Shown: piece by piece, positions 47,745 through 59,702 of the stretch
Numbering within the stretch: the stretch's first letter is position 1
Layout: each line of letters opens with the position of its first letter
Origin: Xiphophorus maculatus
Lineage: Eukaryota; Chordata; Actinopteri; Cyprinodontiformes; Poeciliidae
Direction of reading: 5' to 3'
Length of the DNA stretch: 64,000 nt
Assembly (NCBI RefSeq): GCF_002775205.1
Contig: NC_036451.1
Location: 22,680,351-22,744,350, forward strand
Made by a program: the position numbers and the translations under genes
The notes under the pieces: model-generated
Told to the model about the DNA's origin: nothing
Seen by the model: the letters and a program-made list of their open reading frames with translations, nothing else
Database searches by the model: none

Positions 47745-48162
47745 TATTTCACTTCCCAACTATGACATTTAGCCCTCCCATAACTGAACGTATTTATCTA
47801 ACATTAGATTATTTGAGCTATTTATAATGATTGACACATAACATGAAGAAATATCAAAGATACATTGATTAAATAAAGAAAAAGATCAGGGTTAGAATAA
47901 GAAATTAATGTAAAAGAAAAAGAGCTGTCCAAGTAAAACTAGCCCTACATGGAACTATAACTGTCTTATATTTAAAATCATAAATTAACTGTGATTAACC
48001 ATATTCTTCAGATTAATGTCGCTACTAATGATGCCCAGTCAGATGACAACCAGAAAGCTAAAATCAAAACATTTCCCAAAAAGATCTGCTACTGGCCTTT
48101 ATTTAACCGCGGCTGGACAGGAAGACGGGTAGAGAGAGAATAGGACCATTCGATTCCCAAAT

Positions 48163-48242
48163 GGTCCTGGGAATCGAACCAGGGACACCTGGTTCAGGAC
48201 TGTAGCCTCTCTGTATAGTGTCCCTGCTCTACCATAAAGCCA
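48163..48242 (-). repeat. tRNA-like (Pol III promoter) sequence, probably a SINE or tRNA relic
   Basis: On the minus strand a good A box (TGGTAGAGCAGG, 48223-48234) and a perfect B box (GGTTCGATTCC, 48170-48180) are about 43 bases apart. A CCTGG/CCAGG T-stem and a GTAG/CTAT D-stem can be drawn. The acceptor and anticodon stems do not pair, so it is not a functional tRNA. Confidence 0.5.
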
Positions 48243-48429
48243 TTTGTAATTATTTGGGAATTCAGTGAACCACATTGATCAAAAAGCTAAACGATTAAAC
48301 GAAACTTTCATAGTGCAAATGCTTTTTGGTGGTAGTGAAAAGAGGCAAAACCAGTAATTAAGTTTAGGAGCAATTTCCTTTTCTTTTAACTTTGGTTATC
48401 TATGCCTGATATTAAAATATGTGCAGTCA

Positions 48430-48835
48430 CAAGTTTCCTTCAGGAAGTCATCAAAACATGGCACCTCTATTAACCCTTTGACAACGTTTTTAACCAGCGT
48501 TCCACTGAGCAGTAGCTCCTATAATGAGCTCAGCAGATGCACAGTTCCACCAGATGCTTGCTAATTGCTGTTGGCTAGTCTGAAGGAGCTGTGTGGTCAC
48601 AGGGAGGGCTGCTCTGAAGCCTGTAAACCGAGGAGGAGCTGTGTCCTCTAAGGCGGAGCCAGGTCCAACCAGGCGTTCTGCACAGCTGACTGGTTGATTC
48701 AAGGATTTCTCTAATATGCCTGAAAGAATCAAAGCAACACTCCAGATATGTTTTTGATGAGTGAATAACATAATATGTTGTAAAGCTGAAAAAACAAGTC
48801 AATTTTACATAACACTGGCCCTTTAAGAACAGAGG
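48430..48835 (-). repeat. Dispersed repeat, inverted relative to 15690-16170
   Basis: Read on the minus strand it shares long ordered matches with ppat intron 3 (AGCTCCTTCAGACTAG, CAGCAATTAGCA, CTGAGCTCATTA, AAAGGGTTAATAGAGG). It ends near CTGGCCCTTTAAG. Confidence 0.65.
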
Positions 48836-51800
48836 ACCAACCCCTAAACAGCCACTGCCAAAGTAGCATGACAACAGAGCCTCCCAATAACCTGCCTTTT
48901 CTGTCCCAACACCTGCCTGCACTGCATCACTCAAGCTAGAGGTTTTCTGCTGAACCGCGTGGCTCGTCTGCAAAGCAGCTGCATAAAAGCAGACAGTGGG
49001 ACAGCACTGAGAGAGCCAGAGAGACGTCTGCCGTCTCCAGTGGGACCAGAACGCAGCGTACTTCCTTCCTGAGGGGGACGGAGACAGACGGACACTCTCA
49101 GAAATGTCTCCGCAAAACAACAACAACAACAAAAAAAAAGGCTCTTTGTCCAGTCAGAGCAGAACAAGGAGCAAACAAGCATGTTTGGTAGTAGGAGTGT
49201 ATGAACACAGAGACAGTGTGCAACTGTGCCTACTGCTGCCCAGAAGGATACTGTTGATCCCCCCCTCATTTTATTATTTGTGTCTTTGGTTCGCCGGTTC
49301 TAAATTTGCCTTTACTGGTGAACTACAGCAGAGGATGACGATGGGATGAGATAAACATCTGCTCTTTGACAAATATACACCTGCATCACAGCATAGCAGC
49401 GGCGTAAAAAAAAAAAAAAAAAAAACAGTACAGCGTCCTACAAACAACCCAGCACCACAACATCCCTTAACCCACACAGCCACGGGAGTCCCGACGGCAG
49501 CAAAGTGTCACAACCTGACAACACGAGCAGCTTCCTGACGAAGCAGACAGTCGAACGCAGCGGCGCCTTAGAAACCGTTTCACCCATTTCGGCAGCACAG
49601 CTTGGGACGGCCGTGCACCGCCGCAGCAAAACCCGGGGGAATATCGATCTGCTCTTGATCACAAAGCTCGTTTTACCCAGATGAATGTCGCTGCCGTCTC
49701 CACCGAGGCCTCGGGGTGAGGGGGAAGAAAAACGAGGGAATAAAGAAAGAAACGGAGGCAGAACAGCAAGTTTGAGTTGTAGGAATGTGCAGTAGAGGTG
49801 AGGAACATGAAAACGGCATGAAAGGCGGGGGGAGGATGATGAAGGAGAAGAAGCTCTTCCAAACAGATGCCCACAATGTTCCCTGATAAAGACTATACTG
49901 CCAAAAGTAATCACTCATCTGGTTACAGAGTGTGTTTGTGGACGTTTTTGTACTATTCTTCCAGGGATTCATTTATTTTTGTCTGAATTCTGACTTCATT
50001 TCCCCTCAGATTTCTGATCAGACTGGTCTGAGAAAAAAGTCTGAATTCTGAGATTACAATCAGAATTATTTCTTTTTCAGTGGCCCTAGTCCTCCTTCCT
50101 ACATTTGTGAGATCAGACGCTGATGTTGGACAAGAAAGCCTGGTTCACACTCACCCTTGTAATAAAAAATAATTGTCTGTATATTCTTGCCAACAGGACA
50201 GTACTTGCCCTATTCAGAGAGAGGAAACATTTCTTCTGCATCCAGAGCTATGGGTTCTTCTCTTTTGCTCACCTCGTGGGACTTATAAAGGACTTATACT
50301 TCAGTCAACAAGTCTAAAGTCTTTGAAATTTTATACTTGTGTTTGGCTCATAATCTTTTGGAAAGACGCACTAATAACCTATTTTGAGTTTTCTGACAAA
50401 AGACTAAAATCGGGTCCCAATATTTGAAAAGGTTCACAATGCCATCCAATCTAACAAAGTTCTCAAGGCTTTTGGTAGAGAAACCGGGCCCTAGCAACAC
50501 ATGCTCTTCTCCATATTTGGTGGAGCCTTTCCATATATCCATCCAAATCACAAGGTGTGAGTTTCACATCTTAAATTACAAGTTTAGAATCGTGACAATA
50601 GGACAGAAAGGGTTACTTCCTAACATCCATCTGAAGCTAATGAATAGCATTTAGATAGCATCCAATAATCGTCATGGAGACCTGTTGACTAAAAGATACC
50701 AATCTTTGCTGCAGATCTCTAATGAGATTTTTGCTTTAACTTCCTCTAAGCTGCCATATCAGCTTTCTTACTGTGCATAGGCAGAAGATCCTCATCCAGC
50801 CTAGCAGAAGGAAACTAAAACACAGAATATATTTATACTAAAGGGAAACAAGGATTGATACATTTAATGGATACATCTTTAAAAAGTAATACATAAATTA
50901 TTAACTAGGAACAACTAAGGAACTATTTTGGATGAGCAGAACCAATAACTGTCCTACATTGGTGGTTACATGTTGAGGTGGTGGTTCCAATAAACTTAAT
51001 CTGCGAAAAGAAAAATATCTTAACGATCCCATTCAGGATCTAGAGTCACTTCAGGACCTCGTTCTATGTTTTTATCTCGCTCTTCGCTGTTCTCTGACGA
51101 GTGTCTTCACAGCAACTAGGCCCAGAGCGGACAGACGCAACGCTTAAACCGACGCACACAGCAAATGTTTGTCACCACAAACAGCTGGACCCAACCAGCA
51201 GCTGGGTTTGTGGCGACTCAACGCCGTGCATAAACCCAGCTCCGGGTGCTTACAATGCAGTTCAGTTGCCAGCGGCTGCACAGCGAAAACGAGGCTCCAT
51301 GTAAACGCACTTGACATTTAGCTAAGTGCTGGATAAGTCGAAATGTGGAAAATAAACCTCAGTGCTCTGCTGTGATTAATCGCCATCTGCTCGGTCCGTA
51401 ACAAAACAGAAACTGTGAGTTCCTTGCAATAATGGTTGCAGACAAGCTGCTACTGAAGATCCAAAATCCTAGGGCAGAAATTAAGTTCTTTGAATTCTCC
51501 CTTTTGTTGATGGTTGGGAAAAAAAATAGGCAGTTTTCTTATTTTTTTTTAACATCTTTGTTTTTGCATTTCAGTTTTCTGTTTGTTCCTTTAGGTCTGG
51601 TTGACATGTACAGACAGAAATGTGTCCCAGTATGGCACCTTCTGCACAGGTGAGTGTGCAAGGACAACAATTTTACTACAAAAAAAAAGAGAGAGAGAGA
51701 GAGAGAGCCAACAGTGATGGAACTAAAACTGGTGCTAGGACCAACTTTAAGAAGAACATTTCAAAGCAAGATGATTTACAGGCTGTAATCATCCCTGCAA

Positions 51801-52259
51801 TTGAAAATAAATTATAATAATTTTTGTTTTTGCAAATTCATTCATGTTTAGGGAATTCCACATCAATACATCCATTTCTTTTGTACATTAGCAATCCTCC
51901 TTGAATGCAAAAGTGTTAATCCATATTTAAAAGTCACATCTAATCGATACAAACTAACCAAGATTGCCTCTTTTTTTAATTTCTGATTTTATGTAAACCT
52001 CAACTCAGTGCAGTCCACCAACAAAATGAATAGTGAAGTCAAGAAAACGGATCTCTTCTCTCTTCGTCGTCTCCCTTCCTTTACTTATGTTTCATAAATA
52101 GATTTTAAGGCGTCATGTTTTGATTCGTCAGCAGTACGGTTTAATTCTTCAGGTCTTTGTCATTTCTTATGTGAACTATGTAAAGGTCTTTTCTGAGAGA
52201 AAACATCCCCCCCCCAAAAAAGCACACACTTGCTCTCTAAATCCCCCTAAATGTTCCCA

Positions 52260-52700
52260 CATTGCATTTGATCCCATTACAATCTCAAAACTTTGACGGA
52301 TTTACGTGAAAGACCAACACAAAGCGGTGCAGAAGTGAGATGTTTGGGAAATATTTTTCAGAATCCCAACCAGGCTTTAAACTTCTCCACAACCATCGTT
52401 CTGACCGGTTTGCTGTGCTCTCAGGTCACATGAAGTTGTTTATTCACATGTACATATGCGCTGAAATTAAATTACACACAGATTATTTGATTGTTATGGA
52501 ATTTTGGAATAGATGGCACAGGATTTTGTTTAGGGATTTAACAGCAAACGCAGAAAACAAATGTAAATGACACTTTCTTAGAATTTTATTTTTACGCAAG
52601 TATAATTTTCATGCCACCGTTTATGCACTACGTCTATTACATCAAATCCAAATAAAATACTCCTCGGTTTGTGGTATTAACAACAGACAGCATGAAAAAG
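52260..52700. repeat. Tc1-like relic
   Basis: GTGAAAGACCAACACAAAG(C/T)GG at the left and CATCAAATCCAAATAAAATAC at the right match the inverted halves of a fish Tc1-derived repeat. It is non-coding. Confidence 0.45.
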
Positions 52701-53688
52701 GTTAGAGTATGAATAATTTTGCATGGTCACTCTATCTGTGCACACAATATTAGTAACTCCAAAAGTGATTATGGGGCTGTTAGATTAATATCAATAGCAA
52801 TGAAATGATCACAGTCAGTAAGATCTATTTTTTTCTGGCCCGCCAGGTGAAAGTTAGCTGCCCTATCAGCCTCTCCAGCTACCAAACCAAGCAAAACATT
52901 CTGGACAAAAGACATTCAGATCCAACAAGCCGGACACAAAACTATAACCGAAGATGCAGTATTGATCATCTGTACAGACCCAATATGGTGAATTAAGAGA
53001 AAACAATGGATTTGGGTGTCAAATGCAACCTGTATCACATGACCATTGTTATATTTTCCACTGCAGCTGACAGCGAAGTGACAATATCTAAGCATGACGA
53101 CAAAAAAAACACAAAAAAAAAACATCCACGGGGCACAGAAAAAACTGACACTTTTGACATTCGCTCGGTGCAAACGGAACAAAAAAAGTAGTTCAGAATA
53201 ATTTAACTTAAATAAACAAACGTGTGGAAAAGTAGCTGCTAATATTAGTTTTCCTCTTTTTTTCTTGCTGCTTAATTTAACCCGCAATTTAGCTAAACTA
53301 ACAGAGTTCACTGAGATCTAAAGAGGAGCTCCTTCTTACCGATCTGCTGTGTTTGAGGGGATCTGTGAGAATGTGTGGCCGTTCCACCTGCCTGCTGTCA
53401 CTGTGGATCTAGGCCATTACCTGGAGTCAGGTGTCGGATGCAGCAGGAACTCGCTTGTCTGCGTGCTTCTCTCTCTGTGTGTGTGTGTGGGTGTGCATAT
53501 TTTAGAACAGCCCTGTAAATGCCTCTGAATATTTTCCTCTCTATATGGATTTGAGTGCACAGTTTGAGTTACATCGACTCACATGAGCGAAGGGTCTCAG
53601 GGGTGCACATGTGCATCAGAGAGAAGCACATGTGCAGTCTCAGGGGGAGGAGGTGTGTCTGCTGAGGACGGGGCAGAGCTGACTGAGG

Positions 53689-53711
53689 AGAGAGAGAGAG
53701 AGAGAGAGAGA
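53689..53711. repeat. (GA)n microsatellite
   Basis: A run of about eleven GA units interrupts otherwise unique sequence. Confidence 0.9.
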
Positions 53712-54428
53712 CGCGTCTTCCAGTGTTTGTTAGTGTCGCTGTGCTGAGGAGGCACAAAGTGACACTTTGTTTTCCTCCCTCCCCGTCAGAAGGCCTTTAC
53801 AGGAGAACAGAGTGGCATTCATCACGTCTACTGAATGATGAGCACAAAGCCTTGCATTGTGGCTCCACAGCAATATGCACGTGTGATTAGAATGGTTTTG
53901 AACACAAAAAGCCACAGCTGCTTGACGGGCATTATGGCCACAAATGTCTAGTATATTAAAAGTCTGCCATGCTCCGGCTTTCAGAGCCTGCCCTCTAGCT
54001 GCGGCCAACGAGCGCAGCCTGGCAGTAAAAGAAAAACGTTCCAAAAGCAAAACAACAACTTCATGCCTCAGCAGCGTACAGCTAAACGAAATCCTCAGGA
54101 CAAGTACAGAGCTACGTTTAATCAGAAGGGCTGTAAGGACGGCTACTCCCCTCGCTCGCCCCATTCTCCAGTTTTGGCAGGATCACACTGTAGCCTCACA
54201 GGGATATGGTAATGATGGAGCTTTACCGCCCTGACTGCTGCCTATATTAGAGCTGCACAGCACTTCAAAGACAGACGGTTCTCTGACTGACAATGGGCTG
54301 GAATAGAAACACCAAGCGGAGCAGCGCAAACATGCTCCCACACCAGTCAGTCGCAGGTTTTCACACACGCACAGCCGACGGAGGCTCTTAACGACCGGTG
54401 GTTAAGTGAATAAAAAGCCAGGGACGAA

Positions 54429-54448
54429 CACACACACACACACACACA

Positions 54449-54479
<31 letters not shown>

Positions 54480-54480
54480 T
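54429..54480. repeat. (CA)n microsatellite
   Basis: About 25 CA units with one CGCG interruption. A second CA/CG run lies at about 57760-57790. Confidence 0.95.
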
Positions 54481-54689
54481 CAGTTAAGCCAAGTGACGGT
54501 GTGGCAGCTAGACTTGACATGCGGTGAAGCAACCACTCAGAGTTTAACTAAGCATTTTATACGACAGACCATGCTAAGAAAATAAAACAATATTATGGGA
54601 ATGAAGTCATAAAATTACGAGGAGTCATAAAATTATAAGAATACAGTCGAAATAATATTACTTTAGTTTCATTGTTACAACTTTATTCT

Positions 54690-54953
54690 GGGGTTGCACC
54701 AATATAAAATTTTGGGCCAATATCAACGTCCGATATTAATACTGCTGTTCTGGCTGATAACCGGTATTTACCGATATTATATATATATCGCGCTACCGTT
54801 TCAACACTGTTGGGAAACAAAAAAACTAAACAACCGGAAACCGAAAGCAACAAGATGAAAATAAATATTGCTTGTTCATATCGGCCCGATATGCTAAGAA
54901 ATTACTAATATCCGCCAATACCGATTCTAGTGCCGATATATCGTAGATCCCCA
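54690..54953. mobile_element. hAT-like MITE (GGGTTGCACCAATAT type)
   Basis: The left end GGGGTTGCACCAATATAAAA and right end GATATATCGTAGATCCCC are imperfect inverted repeats. The interior repeats CCGATA words. No coding capacity and no clear target duplication. Confidence 0.6.
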
Positions 54954-55849
54954 AGTCATTCTCCAACTATTATGGTTTTATTCTCGCGCCACTTTATTCT
55001 CAAAATATGACTTAAAAAGAAATTAGGACTCTTATGACTTTATTCTCGTATTTTTTAAAACTTTTTTCTTGGACGACTACTCTCATAACATTACGACCTT
55101 AGACATATACAAGTTTATTCTTACACTTTAACAATTTCATTCTCCTATGTCAACTTTATTGTCATAATATTATGAATTCATTCTTGTAATTTCACGACTT
55201 TATTTTTGTGATTACATTTTTTTCTTGGCATGGCTCTAACAATCTGTCGTCATTTTAAATGAAATTTCTTCAGCCTGCATTTCTTAAAGGTAGGACTAGA
55301 ATTCTGTGGGAGGGTTTGATCTGAAATAGATCAAATACTAGGCCGTTCTTTAGTAGCTCCGGTCTTTCGCAGTGTCTAAAACGTTGCCTTCCAGAATGTT
55401 TCTGTGTTTGTCTACCTCCATCTTCCCCATCAACTCTGACCAGCGTAACTGTCCACCATGTTTCACGGCGGCGATGTGAAGTATTAGTTTTCCTCCTTTG
55501 TATGTGGAGAAAAAAAGTGCAACCATCTGACCAGAGCACCTTCGTCCACATAATTTACTATGTGGTTTACGACAAACAGCAAATGAAACTATTCGTATAT
55601 TTTTTTTTTTCCTTCTTGTCCATGGCTAATGTTCTCGCTTTACCTAAAAATAGGATTTTTTTATTACCGGTTTTGAACAGTTGTTGGCTGTGAATATTTG
55701 GAGATGAACTCAAAAATAAGGTGGAATCTATTAATCGCGCGACTTCTGATGGCAATCGCTCCTACGGGACTTTATTTAAGGGTATCAGCAGAACTGTGGA
55801 CAAACACAAATAAATGTGACGATGTTTAGATCCTTAGTAGTAAAAAATA

Positions 55850-56010
55850 AAAATAAAAAAACAAAAACTGACAAATCCCTTTTCCCAATACTTCACACTT
55901 ATGCTCCGAATTGTGTTTCGTCTATCAAATAAAAACCCAACAAAACACATTCAGAGTTGTGGATATAGCAGAAACGTAGAGTGTGAATAATCTGGCAAGG
56001 CATCCTACAC
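55850..56010. repeat. Tc1-like relic fragment
   Basis: Read on the minus strand it contains TGGGTTTTTATTTGATAGAC and GTGTGAAGTATTGGGAAAAG, one half of the Tc1-derived repeat also seen near 24105-24180, 40590 and 52290. Confidence 0.4.
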
Positions 56011-57757
56011 CAGGGACGATGCTTCTCAAGGTATTATTAGCTGCAGTAAACAAACTGAAAACATGAAGACGTCTTCAGAGAAACTGCCTGGTAGACACTA
56101 AGCAGCTTTGTTTGAGCGAAGGACGTCGGGGCAAATAATCTTTGACCGAATAGCCCAGTAGTGGCCTGCAAACCAAATATCTTTTTTGCGTATTAGATGA
56201 AGGAATGTTTCGGCATGCAGTCTGTTACCTGGACACATGCATGTTTGAAGGAGGACACAGGTGGAGGAGTGGAACCGCCAGGAGTGGACGTATTGAATGT
56301 GATGATTCCTTACATTGTGTCATGCAGTGCTGATGCAATTGCCATAAATTTGGGGGGTAAATTTTAAATTTTCACAATATTTTATTCAAAATAAAAGAAG
56401 AAAAAGTCAATAACAGGAAATCTTTGTCTCTCTGGTCTTTTTTTTATTTTTTAAAAATGCACTACAATAGCAACCTGACTATATTTTCACTTTTGTTTTA
56501 TTATTTTGTGTTGTCAAAATATCTAAACAAAGAAAAGTTTTATTGCTTTCTGTACTAGCTAAAAATGCTTGTCCTGCACTGACAATCTTCCAGTTTGCAT
56601 GAATGAGATGAGGATAAAATAATGGCATGATGGAGAGTGAAGTATCAGGGAGGACTTATGAGCAGGAGGACAGCTGTAAGATATTTTCGGAAATATCTTG
56701 GCATTTTTATATCAATATTAATCAAAAATATATGTGTATTGTTTAGCATTCACCGACAAGCTAAAACAATCGAGCGGTGAAGCGATTGGCTTACACTGCT
56801 TTGTCAGTCTCAAATGTGGGCGTTTGACTCAGTCCAGCAGACAGAAGGACGAGAGTTCAGACTCCATGTCTCTCCTAGGTATGGCAGATTCTCCAAACCA
56901 TCAGACTGGCTCAAACTGGTTGATGGTGTTCAATCACCTGGTGAAGTCCTTCCATTCACAGCCCACCCATAAACCACGCTGCATCTTAAAGAGCGCCCCT
57001 GTGGTGCTGTGGTGTACCTAGACTGCATGCGGTGCAGTCTGGGTCTACGTGTCAGAATCATGGAACAAATCAAAAATCCCTCAAGACAGGAAACGACACA
57101 GACCAGTTTGCTCACCGCCATCGCCCTGACGAGCACAACACCAGCAGCCCCGTGAATTCATCCCTGGCAAACTGCCATCCATTCTCCCTGCCTCTGTGTG
57201 TCTCAGCAACAAACTCTACTGACTGGGCCAGAAATACCAGCATTGATTTAAAATGCTTTAAATGACCCGTGGAAGAGCGAATCTATAATTTCTTTCTTTT
57301 TGTCCAAAACGTTTAGGCCCCGCACCATACGGCCTGTGTATGGCTTCGCGCTGACAACCTGACGTTTCAGATGCTGCTACGGAGCATCATACGTTCAAAG
57401 AAAAAAGAGAGACTGCCATTGCTTCTACAAAAGACTCCATCAACCCTGAAGGCACCAATCAATACGCAGCTGAACGGTTAATGGCAAATTAGCGGATGCT
57501 GCCGAACAGGGATGACGGTCTATAAATTGCCATCCAAAAAGGCGCAGGAAGAACAAAGAATCTGGCATCTGTTTTTCTTTTTCTTTTTTTTTTTAGTGCA
57601 TATTGTCACGAACGGGTTTCGAAAAGCCTCCACATGATCAGCGTCGCTTTGGTTTTAATAGGAGGTAACGTGAATGCAAATTTGGCCTGATGCAAAACGC
57701 GTTTGCGCATTTCAAATCACAACAAATTGCAAATGTCATCCCATTTACAGCACATGT

Positions 57758-57790
<33 letters not shown>

Positions 57791-57989
57791 TCTGTGGGAG
57801 GGATGAAGCAGAAGATCAGTGCGGGTCAGTTGTAAATGAGAAGTGGGCTGTGGTGACAAGGTCACCAGCGTCGTGCAAATGAGGGGGGTAAAAAAAACCC
57901 AGTCAGGACAAACACAAACAATATGGAAGAAGAGAGGAAAATCCCAGCACCTTTGTTTGAGAACGCGGTTCTTCCCCTCCGATCGGCGC

Positions 57990-58235
57990 TGAGGTAAACC
58001 CTGGGCCCCCCGACAGCTCCGAGCCCTTTTGTGTTGCTGATGCTGCGGGTGCACGACAGGCAAGACGCACGCACCGAGAGACGCTCCCCGCACAGCTGCC
58101 CGCGTGCCAGACGGAGATGGAGAAAGGGAGGGCGTGGCAGCGAGAGCGGAGCGCGGCGAGCGGTGGCGGCGGAGCGGAGCGCGGCGCGGCGCCGAGCGTC
58201 ACGATGCGAGCGCGGTATACGGCGAAGGCGCGTGA
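57990..58235 (-). promoter_or_regulatory. CpG-rich candidate promoter and first exon of cracd
   Basis: From 58090 to 58235 the sequence is very rich in CG (GCGGCGCGG-type runs), unlike the AT-rich surroundings. No long meaningful frame exists. On the minus strand it would read into cracd, about 11 kb upstream of the first coding exon, and GGGCCCAGG|GTTTAC near 58000 could be a donor. This is inference from composition and position. Confidence 0.4.
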
Positions 58236-59702
58236 TTCCTCGGAGTCATTAAAAAAAAAAAAAAAAAAAAAAACGAGTTGGCGAATGAAGCCACAATCCG
58301 ATAGAAAAAATATAATTAACTCTGAAAGCTTCTGTGTGGTTGAGAGGAGGACCTCATCTTGGAAATATGTCCAAAAATATTTCATGGTGCAAATGTTGTC
58401 TTTAGTGTTCAAATTATTTTGGATCTCAAAAAAAAAGAAGAAAAAAAAGAGCAGATTTATCCCAATTAAACATTTCACAATTTTGTGTCACGCTCCAAAA
58501 CATCAGCGTGCTTTAATACGCCGCAAAAAGCAGTGGAAGGAAATAATACAAGATTTTCAGTTTTCAGTAAAAAATCTGTCCGTTTTAGTTGTTCCAGAAA
58601 ACACATTTTCATGCTAAGTGAAAATGAGTTATTCACGTGTGTAGAAGTTGGCGTAAATGAAGCCGAGTGGCAATCAGGGGATTATTGGTTTCAGCTGGCT
58701 GGAGGCCGACATCCTGATTCTCAAGAATTTGACCCAGGATAAATGTGTCTGGCTGGAAAAAACAAAAACAAAAACAAAAACAAAAAAACACCCGAAGTCA
58801 TTAAGTTACAATGAAATTATTTTAGGCAATATGAATACTGAAAGAAAACTACTTAGATAGATTTATGTCGTTACCGTTAGAAAACCAGAGTAATTTTACA
58901 TAACTTTTTTTATCGCAGTGAAGCTGAATCTGGATTTGGATGTAAAGAGCAAGTTTGGCTCATTATGAACGAAACATCGGCAGCATTCCTCCGAAATGTT
59001 AACACACACAGGAGTTCAACAGAGGGCCGTGGTTAAAAATGAATGACTAAAATACAAATGACATGTTTCTTGCCTATACGTCCTATGGGGTTGCGACAGG
59101 AACCGAGTCGAAGGGTAAAACTTAAAACTACATTTCCCAGAACCCCAGCGGGACATTTCTGAGGAGGAGTCGTGCGGTGTTTACGGTGGTCTGCCGTTGA
59201 CTCGCCGCTCAAATAATAATAATAAAAACATTCCTGACAGTAAACACGTGTTTCATTCACACACTGACATGTTCTGCTTGTGCATTATTAATGTGGTTTG
59301 GCTTTAAGTTTAGCAATCATTTTGCGGGGTTTTATTTTGAAATTATTCAAACTACGTTAAACTACTTTTACGTAGTTTACGTTAAAAGTAAACTACGAGA
59401 GAAAACTGGCAGAGAGGACCGAGATGTGACGCACTCCCACCCAGTGAGGTGTATATTTTAGAGTGGGTTCTCCACCGTTGATGTGAAAACTGTTCCGGGA
59501 TTTTATTGTGATAGTCCGCACAGGATTTTGGGCGACGCGCGCTTGGAAACTTAACTTCGAGCCTTATTATGGGTACGTGGTAGATACCGAGTGGAAACTT
59601 CCACACAGAACCTCCAGCATTTAAAAGTAAAAAAAGACCAAAAAAAAAAAAAAAAAAAAAAAGCTGGCGGACACCGGAGAAGACGAGCAGGACGCGGTCA
59701 CG
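58236..59702. other. Intergenic region upstream of chst14
   Basis: No gene is visible. There are A-runs at 58249-58273 and 59638-59661 and an AAAAAC repeat at 58757-58786. The last 250 bases should contain the chst14 promoter and 5' UTR. Confidence 0.45.

Larger units (their letters stand above)
46986..57989. other. Large 5' intron or upstream region of cracd
   Basis: No protein-coding gene can be supported over about 11 kb. It holds the MITEs and relics listed separately and simple repeats. Frames of up to 185 codons here lack motifs, and one (48490-49132) runs through a dispersed repeat. Confidence 0.5.

Noticed and set aside
48163-48242. Functional tRNA gene
   Set aside because: The acceptor and anticodon stems do not pair even though both internal promoter boxes are present.
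48490-49132. 185-codon minus-strand frame
   Set aside because: Its C-terminal half crosses a dispersed repeat and the peptide has no recognisable domain or splice context.
49438-49972. Minus-strand frames of 99-158 codons
   Set aside because: Overlapping frames without motif, splice structure or start context; probably chance in GC-richer intronic DNA.
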